DNA of 64,000 nt from Cupriavidus sp. (lineage in GTDB: Bacteria; Pseudomonadota; Gammaproteobacteria; Burkholderiales; Burkholderiaceae): assembly GCA_031181345.1 (NCBI GenBank), contig JAPSLC010000005.1:1-64000 (forward strand), given 5' to 3'. Below, piece after piece: positions 9,424 to 17,567 of this stretch. A program made the position numbers and the translations under genes. The notes below the pieces were generated by a model. It saw only the letters and a program-made list of their open reading frames with translations, searched no databases and was not told where the DNA came from. Position 1 is the first letter of the stretch. Every line of letters starts with the position of its first letter.

Positions 9424-10906
9424 CGTGGCCGCTCCCATGCAGGCCGCGCGCCGCCTCACCACCGCAGCGCTGCAGCAGGCGGCGCAGCGGTTCGGGATCG
9501 CCGTCGGCGGGCACCGGCAGTGTATGGATACCGATCCGCCCTTGTTCGAAATCGACGCCGAACTGTGCCTGCAGCATCTGTTCGATCCGCACCAGATAGC
9601 CTGCAGCGGCCTCGGTATCGGCCAGCGGCATCAGCGTCAGCAGCACGCGTTGCGGGCCGCTCTCGCACGCCCACGCCAGATCGAGCGCGCGGCGGCTGCG
9701 CACGGTCTGTTCGAACCAGTCGGCGCTGTGCTCGTCGGCGCCGAATGCCAGCGCGACGACGGTGCTGGCGATGCCCGCTTCGCGCCGCAGGCGCGCCAGC
9801 CGCGCATAGTCGAGCGCGAATTCGTGCGGACAGTCGGGCAGCACGCGCTCGACTGCATGCGCCGCCGCGGCATGCTCGAGGCCGTCGGCGTAGTAGCCGA
9901 GCAGCACCAGCAGCAGTTCGAGGTTGTCGTGATGCAGCGCCAGGAACGGCATGCGCTCGACCACCAGCACGCCGATCAGACGGTCGGAGCCCGCCATGAC
10001 CGGCGCCACCGCCAGATAGCGGCTGGGCACGCCATCGCCGCCGTCGATGCGGCGGTGCGCCAGTTGCCGGGTTTGCAGGCAACGCCGCAGCAGAGGATCG
10101 CCGGCATCGAGCCTGCAGCCGGGGCCGACCGTGGCCGCGGCTTCGGGCAGCACGCGTTCGCCGTCGCAGCGATAAAGCGCCGCGGCCTCGAGCTGACAGG
10201 CCTGCGCGGCCAGTTGCATCATCGGCGCCGCCGCGGTCAGGGGCCGGGCCGGCAAGCGCTCGCGGCGGTTCGCCGGTCCAGCTTGCGGCTCGGCACGGCC
10301 CTCCTGTGCGGCGGCCTGCTCCGCGGTCGCCGCGCGCAGCTGGGCCAGCGTATCGCGCAGCGTGGTCGGCTTGGCCAGCAGATCGCTTTCGAGGCGCGCA
10401 TGCGAGATGCGCAGCAGGTAGTGGTGCTTGGTCAGCGCCGCCAGGCGTTCGTCGAGATAACGGTGGATCGAACGCTGTCGCGCCAGCCGGCTTGCCCAAA
10501 CGTCGCCGAACTGCCCGGCCACCAGCACCAGTAGCGTGCCGCCTACAAAGAACGGACGCGGAAACGCCCCGGGCTGGGCGCCGATCTGGTGGAACAGGAA
10601 CCAGCCGCCGAGCAGCATCAGCGCCGCGCCGATGCCGGCCAGCGTGCCGTAGCGCAGCGCCAGCACCAGCGGCAGCAGCCAGGCCCACGGAAAGCCGAGG
10701 TCCAGCAGCAGCGGATTGCCCGGCATCGCCGCATAGCCGAGCGCCATCGCCGCGGTCATCAGTACGGTCAGTTCCAGCATCGCGGTGCGCGCACTGGCCG
10801 CGCCCGTCGCGGGCGCCAGCCATGCCGCACGGACGTCGTCCGCCCGGCGGGCCGCAGCAATGCTGCCCGCGGCCGCGTGTCGGTCGCCCATCGCCGTTGC
10901 AGTCAT
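9416..10906 (-). CDS. pelD: PelD, c-di-GMP receptor of the Pel synthase
   Basis: Membrane protein of about 496 residues. Four hydrophobic helices occupy about 42-135, a coiled region follows to about 200, then a GAF domain (about 222-345) and a degenerate GGDEF domain (about 355-485). The active-site GGDEF signature is missing, but an inhibitory-site RxxD is present at residues 406-409 (RALD), the c-di-GMP contact known in PelD. Binding of c-di-GMP at this site switches on Pel synthesis. The ATG at 10906 is preceded by a strong GGGAGAAGGGA ribosome site. A divergent diguanylate cyclase gene at 12070 is a plausible c-di-GMP source. Confidence 0.9.
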   Translation of the reverse strand: MTATAMGDRHAAAGSIAAARRADDVRAAWLAPATGAASARTAMLELTVLMTAAMALGYAAMPGNPLLLDLGFPWAWLLPLVLALRYGTLAGIGAALMLLGGWFLFHQIGAQPGAFPRPFFVGGTLLVLVAGQFGDVWASRLARQRSIHRYLDERLAALTKHHYLLRISHARLESDLLAKPTTLRDTLAQLRAATAEQAAAQEGRAEPQAGPANRRERLPARPLTAAAPMMQLAAQACQLEAAALYRCDGERVLPEAAATVGPGCRLDAGDPLLRRCLQTRQLAHRRIDGGDGVPSRYLAVAPVMAGSDRLIGVLVVERMPFLALHHDNLELLLVLLGYYADGLEHAAAAHAVERVLPDCPHEFALDYARLARLRREAGIASTVVALAFGADEHSADWFEQTVRSRRALDLAWACESGPQRVLLTLMPLADTEAAAGYLVRIEQMLQAQFGVDFEQGRIGIHTLPVPADGDPEPLRRLLQRCGGEAARGLHGSGHDA

Positions 10907-10952
10907 TCCCTTCTCCCGATACAGCCCGATCGGGCTGTCAGATTCGGCCGCA

Positions 10953-11636
10953 TCAACTGCGCACCCGCGGTGGGTGCTGCCGCTCGTCGCGCCACTCGGA
11001 CCGCATGGGTGCCCCGGACGGGCGAGGTCCGGCGAAGGCGGCATGCGTGGGGTGCGGGCACGCCAGGGCGCGGTAGAAGGCCAGTTCCAGATCGTCGGCG
11101 CCGAGCGCGCGCGCCTGCGCCGCGAAGGCGATCAGGTCCGACGGCGCAGCCGGCATCTGCGCGGCCTGGCGCAGCAGCGTGCGCAACTCGGACCGATACC
11201 GCTCCCGCGCCGGCGTGCCGGACCCGGCGGCGTTGGCCCGTTGGCGCGCAATATCGAGCCGCGCGCGCAACATCGGCAGCGCGGCCTCTTCGGTGGCTGC
11301 GGCACTCATCCGCGCCAGCAGCGCCTGCGCTTCGTCCAGCCTGCCCTCGCGCGCAAGCTGCTCTGCAAGCTCCGCGACCAGCGCGGCATCGGGCGGCGAC
11401 ACGCGCAGCCATGCCTCCATATAGGCGAGCGTCGGGCCGTCCATCGCCCGGCCCGCATGCCCGCCTTCGCCTAGCAGACGCTCGCGCAGCGGCTCGCGCG
11501 GGAACATCAGCACGAGGCAGAGCCCCATCGCCGCGGCGATGCCGGCGGCGAACGCCGGAGGCAGCAGGCGTTCGCGCGCGGGAGCGGCTGCCCCTGACTT
11601 CAGCGGCGTCATACGCGCCGCGTCTTGCTTCCCCAT
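10953..11636 (-). CDS. Short membrane-anchored protein resembling only the N-terminus of PelB
   Basis: Protein of 227 residues with one N-terminal transmembrane helix (about 28-45, FAAGIAAAMGLCLVLMFP) and a periplasmic helical, TPR-like segment (about 60-190). A GGGGAAG ribosome site precedes ATG 11636. It lies 46 bases upstream of pelD on the same strand, the place of pelB/pelC in the usual pelA-B-C-D-E-F-G order. Full PelB is above 1000 residues with many TPRs and an outer-membrane barrel, so this is either a truncated pelB remnant or a specialised short protein. The Arg/Pro-rich last 35 residues look unlike TPR sequence. The assignment rests on position and architecture, not on a sequence search. 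Confidence 0.6.
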   Translation of the reverse strand: MGKQDAARMTPLKSGAAAPARERLLPPAFAAGIAAAMGLCLVLMFPREPLRERLLGEGGHAGRAMDGPTLAYMEAWLRVSPPDAALVAELAEQLAREGRLDEAQALLARMSAAATEEAALPMLRARLDIARQRANAAGSGTPARERYRSELRTLLRQAAQMPAAPSDLIAFAAQARALGADDLELAFYRALACPHPTHAAFAGPRPSGAPMRSEWRDERQHPPRVRS

Positions 11637-12069
11637 GACTTCCCCGTTTTATTGCCTCGACGACGCGGCGTCGTCGCTCCCCCGGCCCGGTTATTAATTT
11701 GTAACTACGAGCCGAATCCTAGCGAACGGTACAAAAAGGGAATGTCAACAATTGTCAAACGTGGCATGCCGCACACGCGCGGTTCGACGCAATCAGTAGA
11801 ATCACCATTAACAAAAAAGCCACACACAAGCCGTGCCTCGATGCGCGGCCTCGCTGCGGGACCGCGATTGCATCTGGGATCAGGCTGCGCTCCTCCGAGC
11901 GCCGCCAACACAGAGCCATGCCGCGGACCGCAGCTTCGGGAATGTCGACGGCGTCATCCGGGTCAAGCTCTCTGACAAGAATTCGCGCTGCGCCGGCCAT
12001 GCCCGCGCACGCATTGCCTTACACCACTGGCGTCGCGATCCGATCGCGCGCCGACAGGGAGACGATTGC
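11637..12069. promoter_or_regulatory. Divergent regulatory region between the pel locus and a diguanylate cyclase gene
   Basis: This 433-base gap holds no convincing gene. A perfect inverted repeat with 9-bp arms (CGACGACGC) and a 1-base centre lies at 11658-11676, just upstream of the pelB-like start. An AT-rich stretch at 11690-11820 is the likely promoter zone. Within it, 11744-11756 reads GTCAACAATTGTC, and on the minus strand two TTGACA hexamers overlap there. No good -10 partner was placed with confidence. The last 18 bases carry the ribosome site AGGGAGA of the diguanylate cyclase. Confidence 0.5.
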
Positions 12070-13332
12070 ATGTCGCCGGATTTGCCCACTGCCTATCTGA
12101 CCTTGCTGGTGCTGTTCGCCAGCACGCTAGGCATCTCGATTGGTCTTCGCTACGGTGCCGCGCAAGCAGGCCACCGTGCGCGCTGGACCGACGCCCATGC
12201 CCTCGCCTCGCTCGGCGGCATGGCGCTGGCGCTCGGCGCGATCGCGCCGGCGCCGCTGTGGGCCGTGCTGGCGCAGGCGCTGTGCCTGGGTGCCCAACTG
12301 ATGCTGGTGCGCGGCCTGGCCGCAAGCGGCATGGCGATGGCCCCGCATCATCTGCGTGCGATGGTCGCCGGCGGCGTCGCCTCGGTGGCGCTGCTCGGGC
12401 TGATCGCCACGGTACAGGATGCCGTGATGGCCGAGCGCGCGATCCGCACGCTCGGCCATGCGATCACCGCGCTGGTGGTCTGGCAGGCGCTGCGCCTGCT
12501 CAACCGCGAGCGCCGCTCGCATACGATCGCCCACACACTGGTATGGGTCGCCTGCTGCGCGCAACTGGCGGCGCAGGGCCTGTGCCTGGCGCTCGCGCTG
12601 GCCGCCGGCGGTGCCGGCGCCTGGAGCGCGCTGCGGCCCGAGGAACCGGGCATGCTGGCCCAGGCGCCGCTGCTGCTGATGCTGATCGCGGTGCTGTCCG
12701 GCGTGGTCGGTTTCACGCTGCTGAGCGCGGAGCGCCAGCTGGCCGAACAGCGCGCGCGCGCCCGCCTCGATTCGCTGACCGGGCTGTTCCATCGCGGCGC
12801 GCTGGACGACGCCGCGATGACGCTGGCCGTCGACGCCGAGCGTACCGGCAAGCCGCTGTCCTGCCTGGTGATCGACGTCGATCGCTTCAAGCAGGTCAAT
12901 GACCGCGCTGGCCACCAGGCCGGCGACATGGTGCTCAAGCGGATCGCCGAGACGCTGCGCCGCGCCTGCCGCGCCACCGACGTGGCGGCTCGCTTCGGCG
13001 GCGAGGAATTCTGCCTGCTGTGCCCGAACACCGGCGAAGAGGACGCCGTGCTGCTGGCCGAACGCATCCGCGCACGCATCGCGGCCATCCCGCTGCCGGA
13101 GGAAATCGGCGGGCATGCCAGCGTCAGCATCGGCATCGCGCTGGCCGAGGACACCGGCGATGCGCGCCGCAGCTGGGAGCGGCTGTTCGCCGAAGCCGAC
13201 CGTGCGCTCTATCGCGCCAAGCGCGAAGGGCGCAACCGGGTGATTCACGCCGCCGCGGGCGCCGGTATTGCGGCCAAGGCGGCCAACGCCGCCAACGAGG
13301 CCGCCGAACCGGCCGCGTGGAGCGTGGCGTGA
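12070..13332 (+). CDS. Membrane diguanylate cyclase (GGDEF)
   Basis: Protein of 420 residues. Six or so hydrophobic helices occupy about 8-218, followed by a short coil (ERQLAEQRARARLDSLTGL) and a GGDEF domain. The active-site motif is GGEEF at 310-314, an active variant, and an inhibitory RxxD (RATD, 301-304) lies five residues before it, the canonical product-feedback site. It makes c-di-GMP from two GTP. The start is supported by AGGGAGA upstream of ATG 12070. Position and product suggest that it feeds PelD, encoded divergently, but this is inference. Confidence 0.92.
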   Translation: MSPDLPTAYLTLLVLFASTLGISIGLRYGAAQAGHRARWTDAHALASLGGMALALGAIAPAPLWAVLAQALCLGAQLMLVRGLAASGMAMAPHHLRAMVAGGVASVALLGLIATVQDAVMAERAIRTLGHAITALVVWQALRLLNRERRSHTIAHTLVWVACCAQLAAQGLCLALALAAGGAGAWSALRPEEPGMLAQAPLLLMLIAVLSGVVGFTLLSAERQLAEQRARARLDSLTGLFHRGALDDAAMTLAVDAERTGKPLSCLVIDVDRFKQVNDRAGHQAGDMVLKRIAETLRRACRATDVAARFGGEEFCLLCPNTGEEDAVLLAERIRARIAAIPLPEEIGGHASVSIGIALAEDTGDARRSWERLFAEADRALYRAKREGRNRVIHAAAGAGIAAKAANAANEAAEPAAWSVA

Positions 13333-13402
13333 GGCGTGTCGGTCAGCGGCTGAGCGCTTTACCCCTCTTCCGTCGCCCGATCGCCGCTCCTGAATCCACG
13401 CC

Positions 13403-14296
13403 CTAGCGCGCCCCGCCCTGCGCGTAGAAGCTCGCCAGCGCGCGGGCATCCGCCTCCCCCAGCCGCTGCGCGATGCCGCGCATCGCGCCATCGTCGTCGT
13501 TGTGCCGGCTGCCGGTGCGGAAGGCATCGAGCTGCTTGACCAGATAATCGGCCGGCTGGCCGGTCAGGCGCGGCAGCAGGAACCCCTGCCCCTCGCCCTC
13601 GACACCGTGACAGTTGGCGCAAGCCGGCAGTGCCCTGCCGTTGTCGCCCGTCGCGTGCAGCGTCAGGGCGGGCGACTGGCCATCTTCGGCCAGCGTCAAC
13701 GACGGCGCGGGCTGGCTCGCGTAGTAGCGGGCCACCGCGGCGACCTCGTCGTCCTTGAGCGCCCTGGCGATCGGCGCCATCACCGGATCCACGCGCCGGC
13801 CCTCGCGATAGTCGAACAGCTGCTTGGCCAGATACTCGGCCGGCATGCCGACCAGCGACGGAAAGGCGCCGGCGGGCACCGCGGCGCCCGCCGCTCCCGG
13901 GGATCCGCCCGTGGCATGGCACGACACGCAGGCCATCGCCCCGGCGCCGTTGCCGCTGGCGGCGATCGTCGCGCCGCGCTTGTCTGGTTCCTTGCCCGCC
14001 TGATCGCCGGCGTCCTTGCCGGCCGCGCGCAACGCCTGCGACCACGCCGGCTCCTTCGGCAGGAAGTCCGTCGCGCGACGCACCGCCGCCTCGCTGGCCG
14101 GCGCCGCGGAGGCGGCCGGGGCCGATGCCGCGGCGGGCGCCGATGCCGGGCGCGGCTGCGGCTTTGGCGCAAACAGATCGGGCCAGACCTGGAACAGCAG
14201 TGCATACAGCGGAAAGGCCCCGATGCCGATCACCAGGCCGCCCACCCACCAGGTCGCGCGGCGGCGCCCGGCTTCCCCTTCGTTCGGCGTGTTCAT
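13403..14296 (-). CDS. Membrane-anchored dihaem cytochrome c of a GMC dehydrogenase
   Basis: Protein of 297 residues. One N-terminal transmembrane anchor (about 16-38) is followed by an Ala/Pro-rich linker and two class I cytochrome c domains with haem motifs CVSCH (123-127) and CANCH (226-230). The first domain is followed by PSLVGMPAEYLAKQLFDYREGRR and the second by a near copy (PRLTGQPADYLVKQLDAF), so the protein arose by domain duplication. It should accept electrons from the flavoprotein encoded just upstream. The start overlaps the GMC stop as ATGA. Cytochrome subunits of gluconate-type dehydrogenases usually carry three haems; this one has two. Confidence 0.85.
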   Translation of the reverse strand: MNTPNEGEAGRRRATWWVGGLVIGIGAFPLYALLFQVWPDLFAPKPQPRPASAPAAASAPAASAAPASEAAVRRATDFLPKEPAWSQALRAAGKDAGDQAGKEPDKRGATIAASGNGAGAMACVSCHATGGSPGAAGAAVPAGAFPSLVGMPAEYLAKQLFDYREGRRVDPVMAPIARALKDDEVAAVARYYASQPAPSLTLAEDGQSPALTLHATGDNGRALPACANCHGVEGEGQGFLLPRLTGQPADYLVKQLDAFRTGSRHNDDDGAMRGIAQRLGEADARALASFYAQGGAR

Positions 14297-16062
14297 GCGA
14301 TCAGCTTCCCTGGCGCCTTGACATAGTCGCGCTTGACCGCGTCGACGATCCAGTAAGCGGTGGCGCCGACCGTGCCGGTCGGGTTGAAGTTCGAGTTCTG
14401 CGGAAACAGGCAGGCCCCGGTGACGAACACATTGGGCACGTCCCAGCATTGGCCGAAGCGGTTGACCACGCTGTTGGAAGGATCGCTGCCCATCGCCGCG
14501 CCGCCGTTCAGGTGCGTCGACTGATAGCTGGTGGCGGTGAACGGCCGCTTGCGCGGCCCCGGCTCGGTGGCGACCACCCCGCGCATCGCCTTGCCGATCT
14601 GGTCGCCCTTCTCGGTCAGGAAGGCCGACAGCTTGATGTCGTTGTCCGGCAGGTCGTAGGTGATGCGCAGCAGCGGCTGGCCCCAGGCATCGCGGTAGGT
14701 CGGATCCAGCGACAGGTAACCGCCGCGCGTCGGCATCGCCGATCCGGTGATGGTGACCGACGCCGAATGGTTGTAGTAGCGGCGCACCGCCTTCTTCCAT
14801 TCGCTGCCCCAGGCCGGCGTGCCCTTCGGCGTCGGGTGATAGCCGATCGGCGCGCCGCTGACCACCTGGATCTGGATATAGCCGCCGCCGACGAAACCGA
14901 GCGGTCCGTGGTCGAAGTTATCGGCGCTGAAATCGTCGATCGTCACCGCCGCCGCGCCCGCGCCCATGAACGGGTTGATATGGGTCTTCTCGTCGAAGAA
15001 CAGGTTGACGCCCGAGGTGGTCTGGTGCGTGTAGTTGCGTCCCACCACGCCCTGGCCGGTGGCCGGGTCGTAGGGCTTGCCGATGCCCGACAGCAACAGC
15101 AGCCGCACGTTGTGCACGCTGAACGCGCACAGGAACACCATGTCGGCGGGCTGGAAGAACTCCTGCCCGCTCGCATCGACATAGGTTACGCCGCGCGCCA
15201 GCTTGCGGTCCTTGTCGAGCTCCACGCGCAGCACCTGCGCGCCGGTGCGCAGCGCGAAGGTATCGAGCTTCATCGCGGCCGGCAGGATGCAAACCTGCGG
15301 CGAGGCCTTGGCGAAATGCTCGCAGCCGAAGTTCGAGCAAAAGCCGCAGTAGACGCAGGCGCTCATCGGCAACCCTTCGGTATTGGTATAGGGCCGCGTC
15401 GACAGCGCCGACGGTTGAATGTACGGGTGGTAGCCCAGCTTGGCGGCGGCCTCGCCGAACAGTGCCGACGCGTGCGCGACCTTCATCGGCGGATTCGGAT
15501 ACGGCCGCGAGCGCCACGGCTCGAAGGGATTGCCGCCCGGCTGCACCTTGCCCTTCAGATTGCCGGCATAGCCCGAGGCGCCGATCAGATAGTCGAAGCG
15601 GTCGTAGTACGGCTCGAGTTCGTCGTAGGTGAGCGGCCAGTCCTGCGCGGTCAGGTCTGCCGCGAAGATGGCCTTGCCGTAGCGGCGCTCGTAGTGGCTG
15701 CGCAGCTTGAAGTCGGTCGGATCGAAGCGATAGTAGGCGCCGGACCAGTGATTGCCCGAGCCGCCCAGGTGCGTGCCCGGATAGGCGAACTGCCAGCGCC
15801 GCATCGGCAAGGCGGTCTGGCCGGTGTTGTTGCGGAAGGTGAAGGTCTCGGTGGCGGTGTTCTGATGCAGCGCGTGCCGCCGCGTATAGCGCAGCTCGTC
15901 ATGGACCGCCGGGGCCTGGAAATCGGGCGATGGCCAGCGCGGCTCGCCGCGCTCGAGCATCACCACGCGATGGCCTGCCGCGGCCAGCTCCTTGCCGATG
16001 ACCGACCCCGTCCAGCCGCCGCCGACGATCACGGCATCGACACGATCGAGGGTCTTGCTCAT
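14293..16062 (-). CDS. FAD-dependent GMC-family oxidoreductase, gluconate dehydrogenase-like large subunit
   Basis: Flavoprotein of 589 residues with an N-terminal Rossmann FAD site (AVIVGGGWTGSVIGKEL) and a C-terminal GMC region containing HLNGGAAMG and the final PTGTVGATAYWIVDAV segment. It also has a Cys cluster (CVYCGFCSNFGCEHF) like that of gluconate/sorbitol dehydrogenase large subunits. It oxidises a sugar acid, polyol or alcohol and passes electrons to the cytochrome c subunit. It overlaps the genes on both sides by ATGA, so three subunits are translated together. It has no Tat signal of its own; the small subunit carries one, consistent with co-export. The substrate cannot be read from the sequence. 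Confidence 0.88.
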   Translation of the reverse strand: MSKTLDRVDAVIVGGGWTGSVIGKELAAAGHRVVMLERGEPRWPSPDFQAPAVHDELRYTRRHALHQNTATETFTFRNNTGQTALPMRRWQFAYPGTHLGGSGNHWSGAYYRFDPTDFKLRSHYERRYGKAIFAADLTAQDWPLTYDELEPYYDRFDYLIGASGYAGNLKGKVQPGGNPFEPWRSRPYPNPPMKVAHASALFGEAAAKLGYHPYIQPSALSTRPYTNTEGLPMSACVYCGFCSNFGCEHFAKASPQVCILPAAMKLDTFALRTGAQVLRVELDKDRKLARGVTYVDASGQEFFQPADMVFLCAFSVHNVRLLLLSGIGKPYDPATGQGVVGRNYTHQTTSGVNLFFDEKTHINPFMGAGAAAVTIDDFSADNFDHGPLGFVGGGYIQIQVVSGAPIGYHPTPKGTPAWGSEWKKAVRRYYNHSASVTITGSAMPTRGGYLSLDPTYRDAWGQPLLRITYDLPDNDIKLSAFLTEKGDQIGKAMRGVVATEPGPRKRPFTATSYQSTHLNGGAAMGSDPSNSVVNRFGQCWDVPNVFVTGACLFPQNSNFNPTGTVGATAYWIVDAVKRDYVKAPGKLIA

Positions 16063-16889
16063 GGCCGTCCTCCCTTGGGAGCCGATGCTCCCTTCGCCGG
16101 CGACCCACCCTGCGAGGCGGCACGGGACCCGCCATGGCTGGCGCCGTGCATGGCCCCATGCCCCGAGGCGCGCGCCATCGCGATCGACATCGGCGGCCGC
16201 ACATATGCCACGCCGTGGCGCTCGATATCGTTGGAGTAGCTGGCATAGACGCCGGGGAAGCCGACCAGCTTCCAGCCGGCCATATTGCGATTGCCGCCAT
16301 GGACCGGATCGCCGAAGAATCCCTCCATGGTGCCGTCGAGCAGCATCTGGAAAAACACCTTGCCCGGCAGCGTGCCCAGATCGATCTCGCCCTTCTCCAG
16401 CGCCGTGAGCAAGGCATCCTGTTCACGGGGCTGCAATTGCGCAAACGACTTGCCGCCATGCCGCTTCGCGCTGACCTCGTCGACCGCGGCCAAACCCGCG
16501 CGAAACGCCTGTGCCGGCGTCAGCGCGAGCTGGTAGCCCTGCTCGGGTGTGCCGGCCTGGAAGGGCCCATGGCGATAGAAATGGTCCCCGCCGCCCCAGG
16601 CCCCGGCCAGTTGCCGGTCCAGGAAGTCCGTCACGCCCGCCTCGCGCGCGCCCGGCCCCAATTCGTCGTTCGGAATCAGCCTGGCGACGATGGCATCCAC
16701 GGTAATTCTTTCGCGCGCATTGAAAAAATGGGACACGCCACTGGTATTGGCCGCCGCCGCGCTGGCCGTGCCCGGCGGCGCAGCCAGCGCACTATCGCCG
16801 ACCAGTCCCGTCGCCGCGGCTCCGGCCGGCAATCCGGCCCCGAAGGCTTTCAAAAGCGTGCGCCGCATGGGCGTGAAGGGTTTGGTCAT
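16059..16889 (-). CDS. Gluconate 2-dehydrogenase subunit 3 family protein with Tat-type signal
   Basis: Small subunit of 276 residues. The N-terminus has a twin-arginine signal (MRRTLLKAFGAGLPAGAAA) and the body matches the subunit 3 family (RITVDAIVARLIPNDELGPGAREAGVTDFLD region; GGNRNMAGWKLVGFPG near the end). It is thought to escort the folded flavoprotein through the Tat system. A GGAG ribosome site precedes ATG 16889. The last 35 residues form a Gly/Ala/His-rich tail of low complexity. First gene of the three-gene dehydrogenase operon. Confidence 0.85.
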   Translation of the reverse strand: MTKPFTPMRRTLLKAFGAGLPAGAAATGLVGDSALAAPPGTASAAAANTSGVSHFFNARERITVDAIVARLIPNDELGPGAREAGVTDFLDRQLAGAWGGGDHFYRHGPFQAGTPEQGYQLALTPAQAFRAGLAAVDEVSAKRHGGKSFAQLQPREQDALLTALEKGEIDLGTLPGKVFFQMLLDGTMEGFFGDPVHGGNRNMAGWKLVGFPGVYASYSNDIERHGVAYVRPPMSIAMARASGHGAMHGASHGGSRAASQGGSPAKGASAPKGGRP

Positions 16890-17026
16890 CGCTGCGCTCC
16901 TCGAAAAACCGCAGCGAATGCAAGAAGCGTGGCAAGGCCACGCCGGGATCACCTGACATAGCGCGGCGGCGCCCCTGGTACGGCCGTTGCCTTCCTCCGA
17001 TGGGGGATGACTATAGGAGCCATACC

Positions 17027-17449
17027 ATGACGAAGCGAAACTGGATTTCCGTTGCAACCTTGAGCGTCGCCATGCTGGGCGGCCTGGTGGCCGGCTGTAA
17101 CCGCGGCGGCGACGATGCCGCCACCACCGACACCAGCGCGGCCAGCGCGCCGATGGGCCCGGTCCCGAGCGACACTACCGGCAGCGCGGGTACCGGCACT
17201 GGCACCGGCACCACCGGCACCACCGGTTCGGCCGGCACCGGCACAAGCGGCACTGGCACGAGCGGCACCACGGGCACCACGGGCTCGGCCGACACCACCA
17301 CCGGCACGACCGGATCGGGCACCACCGGCGCGACTGGCACGACCGGCACCGGCACCGCTGGCTCGACGGGTACGGGCACGGGCACCGGCGCAGCCGCGGG
17401 CTCGGGCGGCAGCACCGATACGCGCACCGGCGCGAGCGCACCGCAGTAA
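17027..17449 (+). CDS. Small lipoprotein with Thr/Gly low-complexity tail
   Basis: Protein of 140 residues. A lipoprotein signal ends in the lipobox LVAGC, so the mature protein starts at Cys25 or so and is membrane anchored. Almost all of the mature part is a run of Thr, Gly, Ser and Ala (TGTTGTTGSAG-like units) with no fold that can be recognised. An AGGAG ribosome site lies 8 bases before ATG 17027. Similar Ser/Thr/Gly-rich lipoproteins occur in Burkholderiales but their role is unknown. The repeated ACCGGC-type DNA is prone to length change. Confidence 0.7.
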   Translation: MTKRNWISVATLSVAMLGGLVAGCNRGGDDAATTDTSAASAPMGPVPSDTTGSAGTGTGTGTTGTTGSAGTGTSGTGTSGTTGTTGSADTTTGTTGSGTTGATGTTGTGTAGSTGTGTGTGAAAGSGGSTDTRTGASAPQ

Positions 17450-17510
17450 CTTCCGCAGCAAGCCTCAATCGCTGGCGGACCCGCCGGCAACCCTTCCCCC
17501 CTCTCCTCGG

Positions 17511-17536
17511 CCTCTCTCCTGCTCGCGGGAGAGGGG
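17511..17536. repeat. Intergenic hairpin related to the one at 148-173
   Basis: A 12-bp stem with two G-T wobble positions and a 2-base loop, ending GCGGGAGAGGGG like the hairpin at 148-173. It lies between two convergent genes (lipoprotein and SDR), a position suited to a bidirectional terminator. No T-run follows on either strand. Confidence 0.55.
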
Positions 17537-17567
17537 CGTTCGTTCGTGCGTCCGCGCGTCAGCCGCG

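Noticed and set aside
11744..11756. GTCAACAATTGTC, partly like a FleQ box of Pseudomonas pel promoters
   Set aside because: It matches only part of the consensus and no FleQ homologue is known here, so it is recorded as a sequence feature only.
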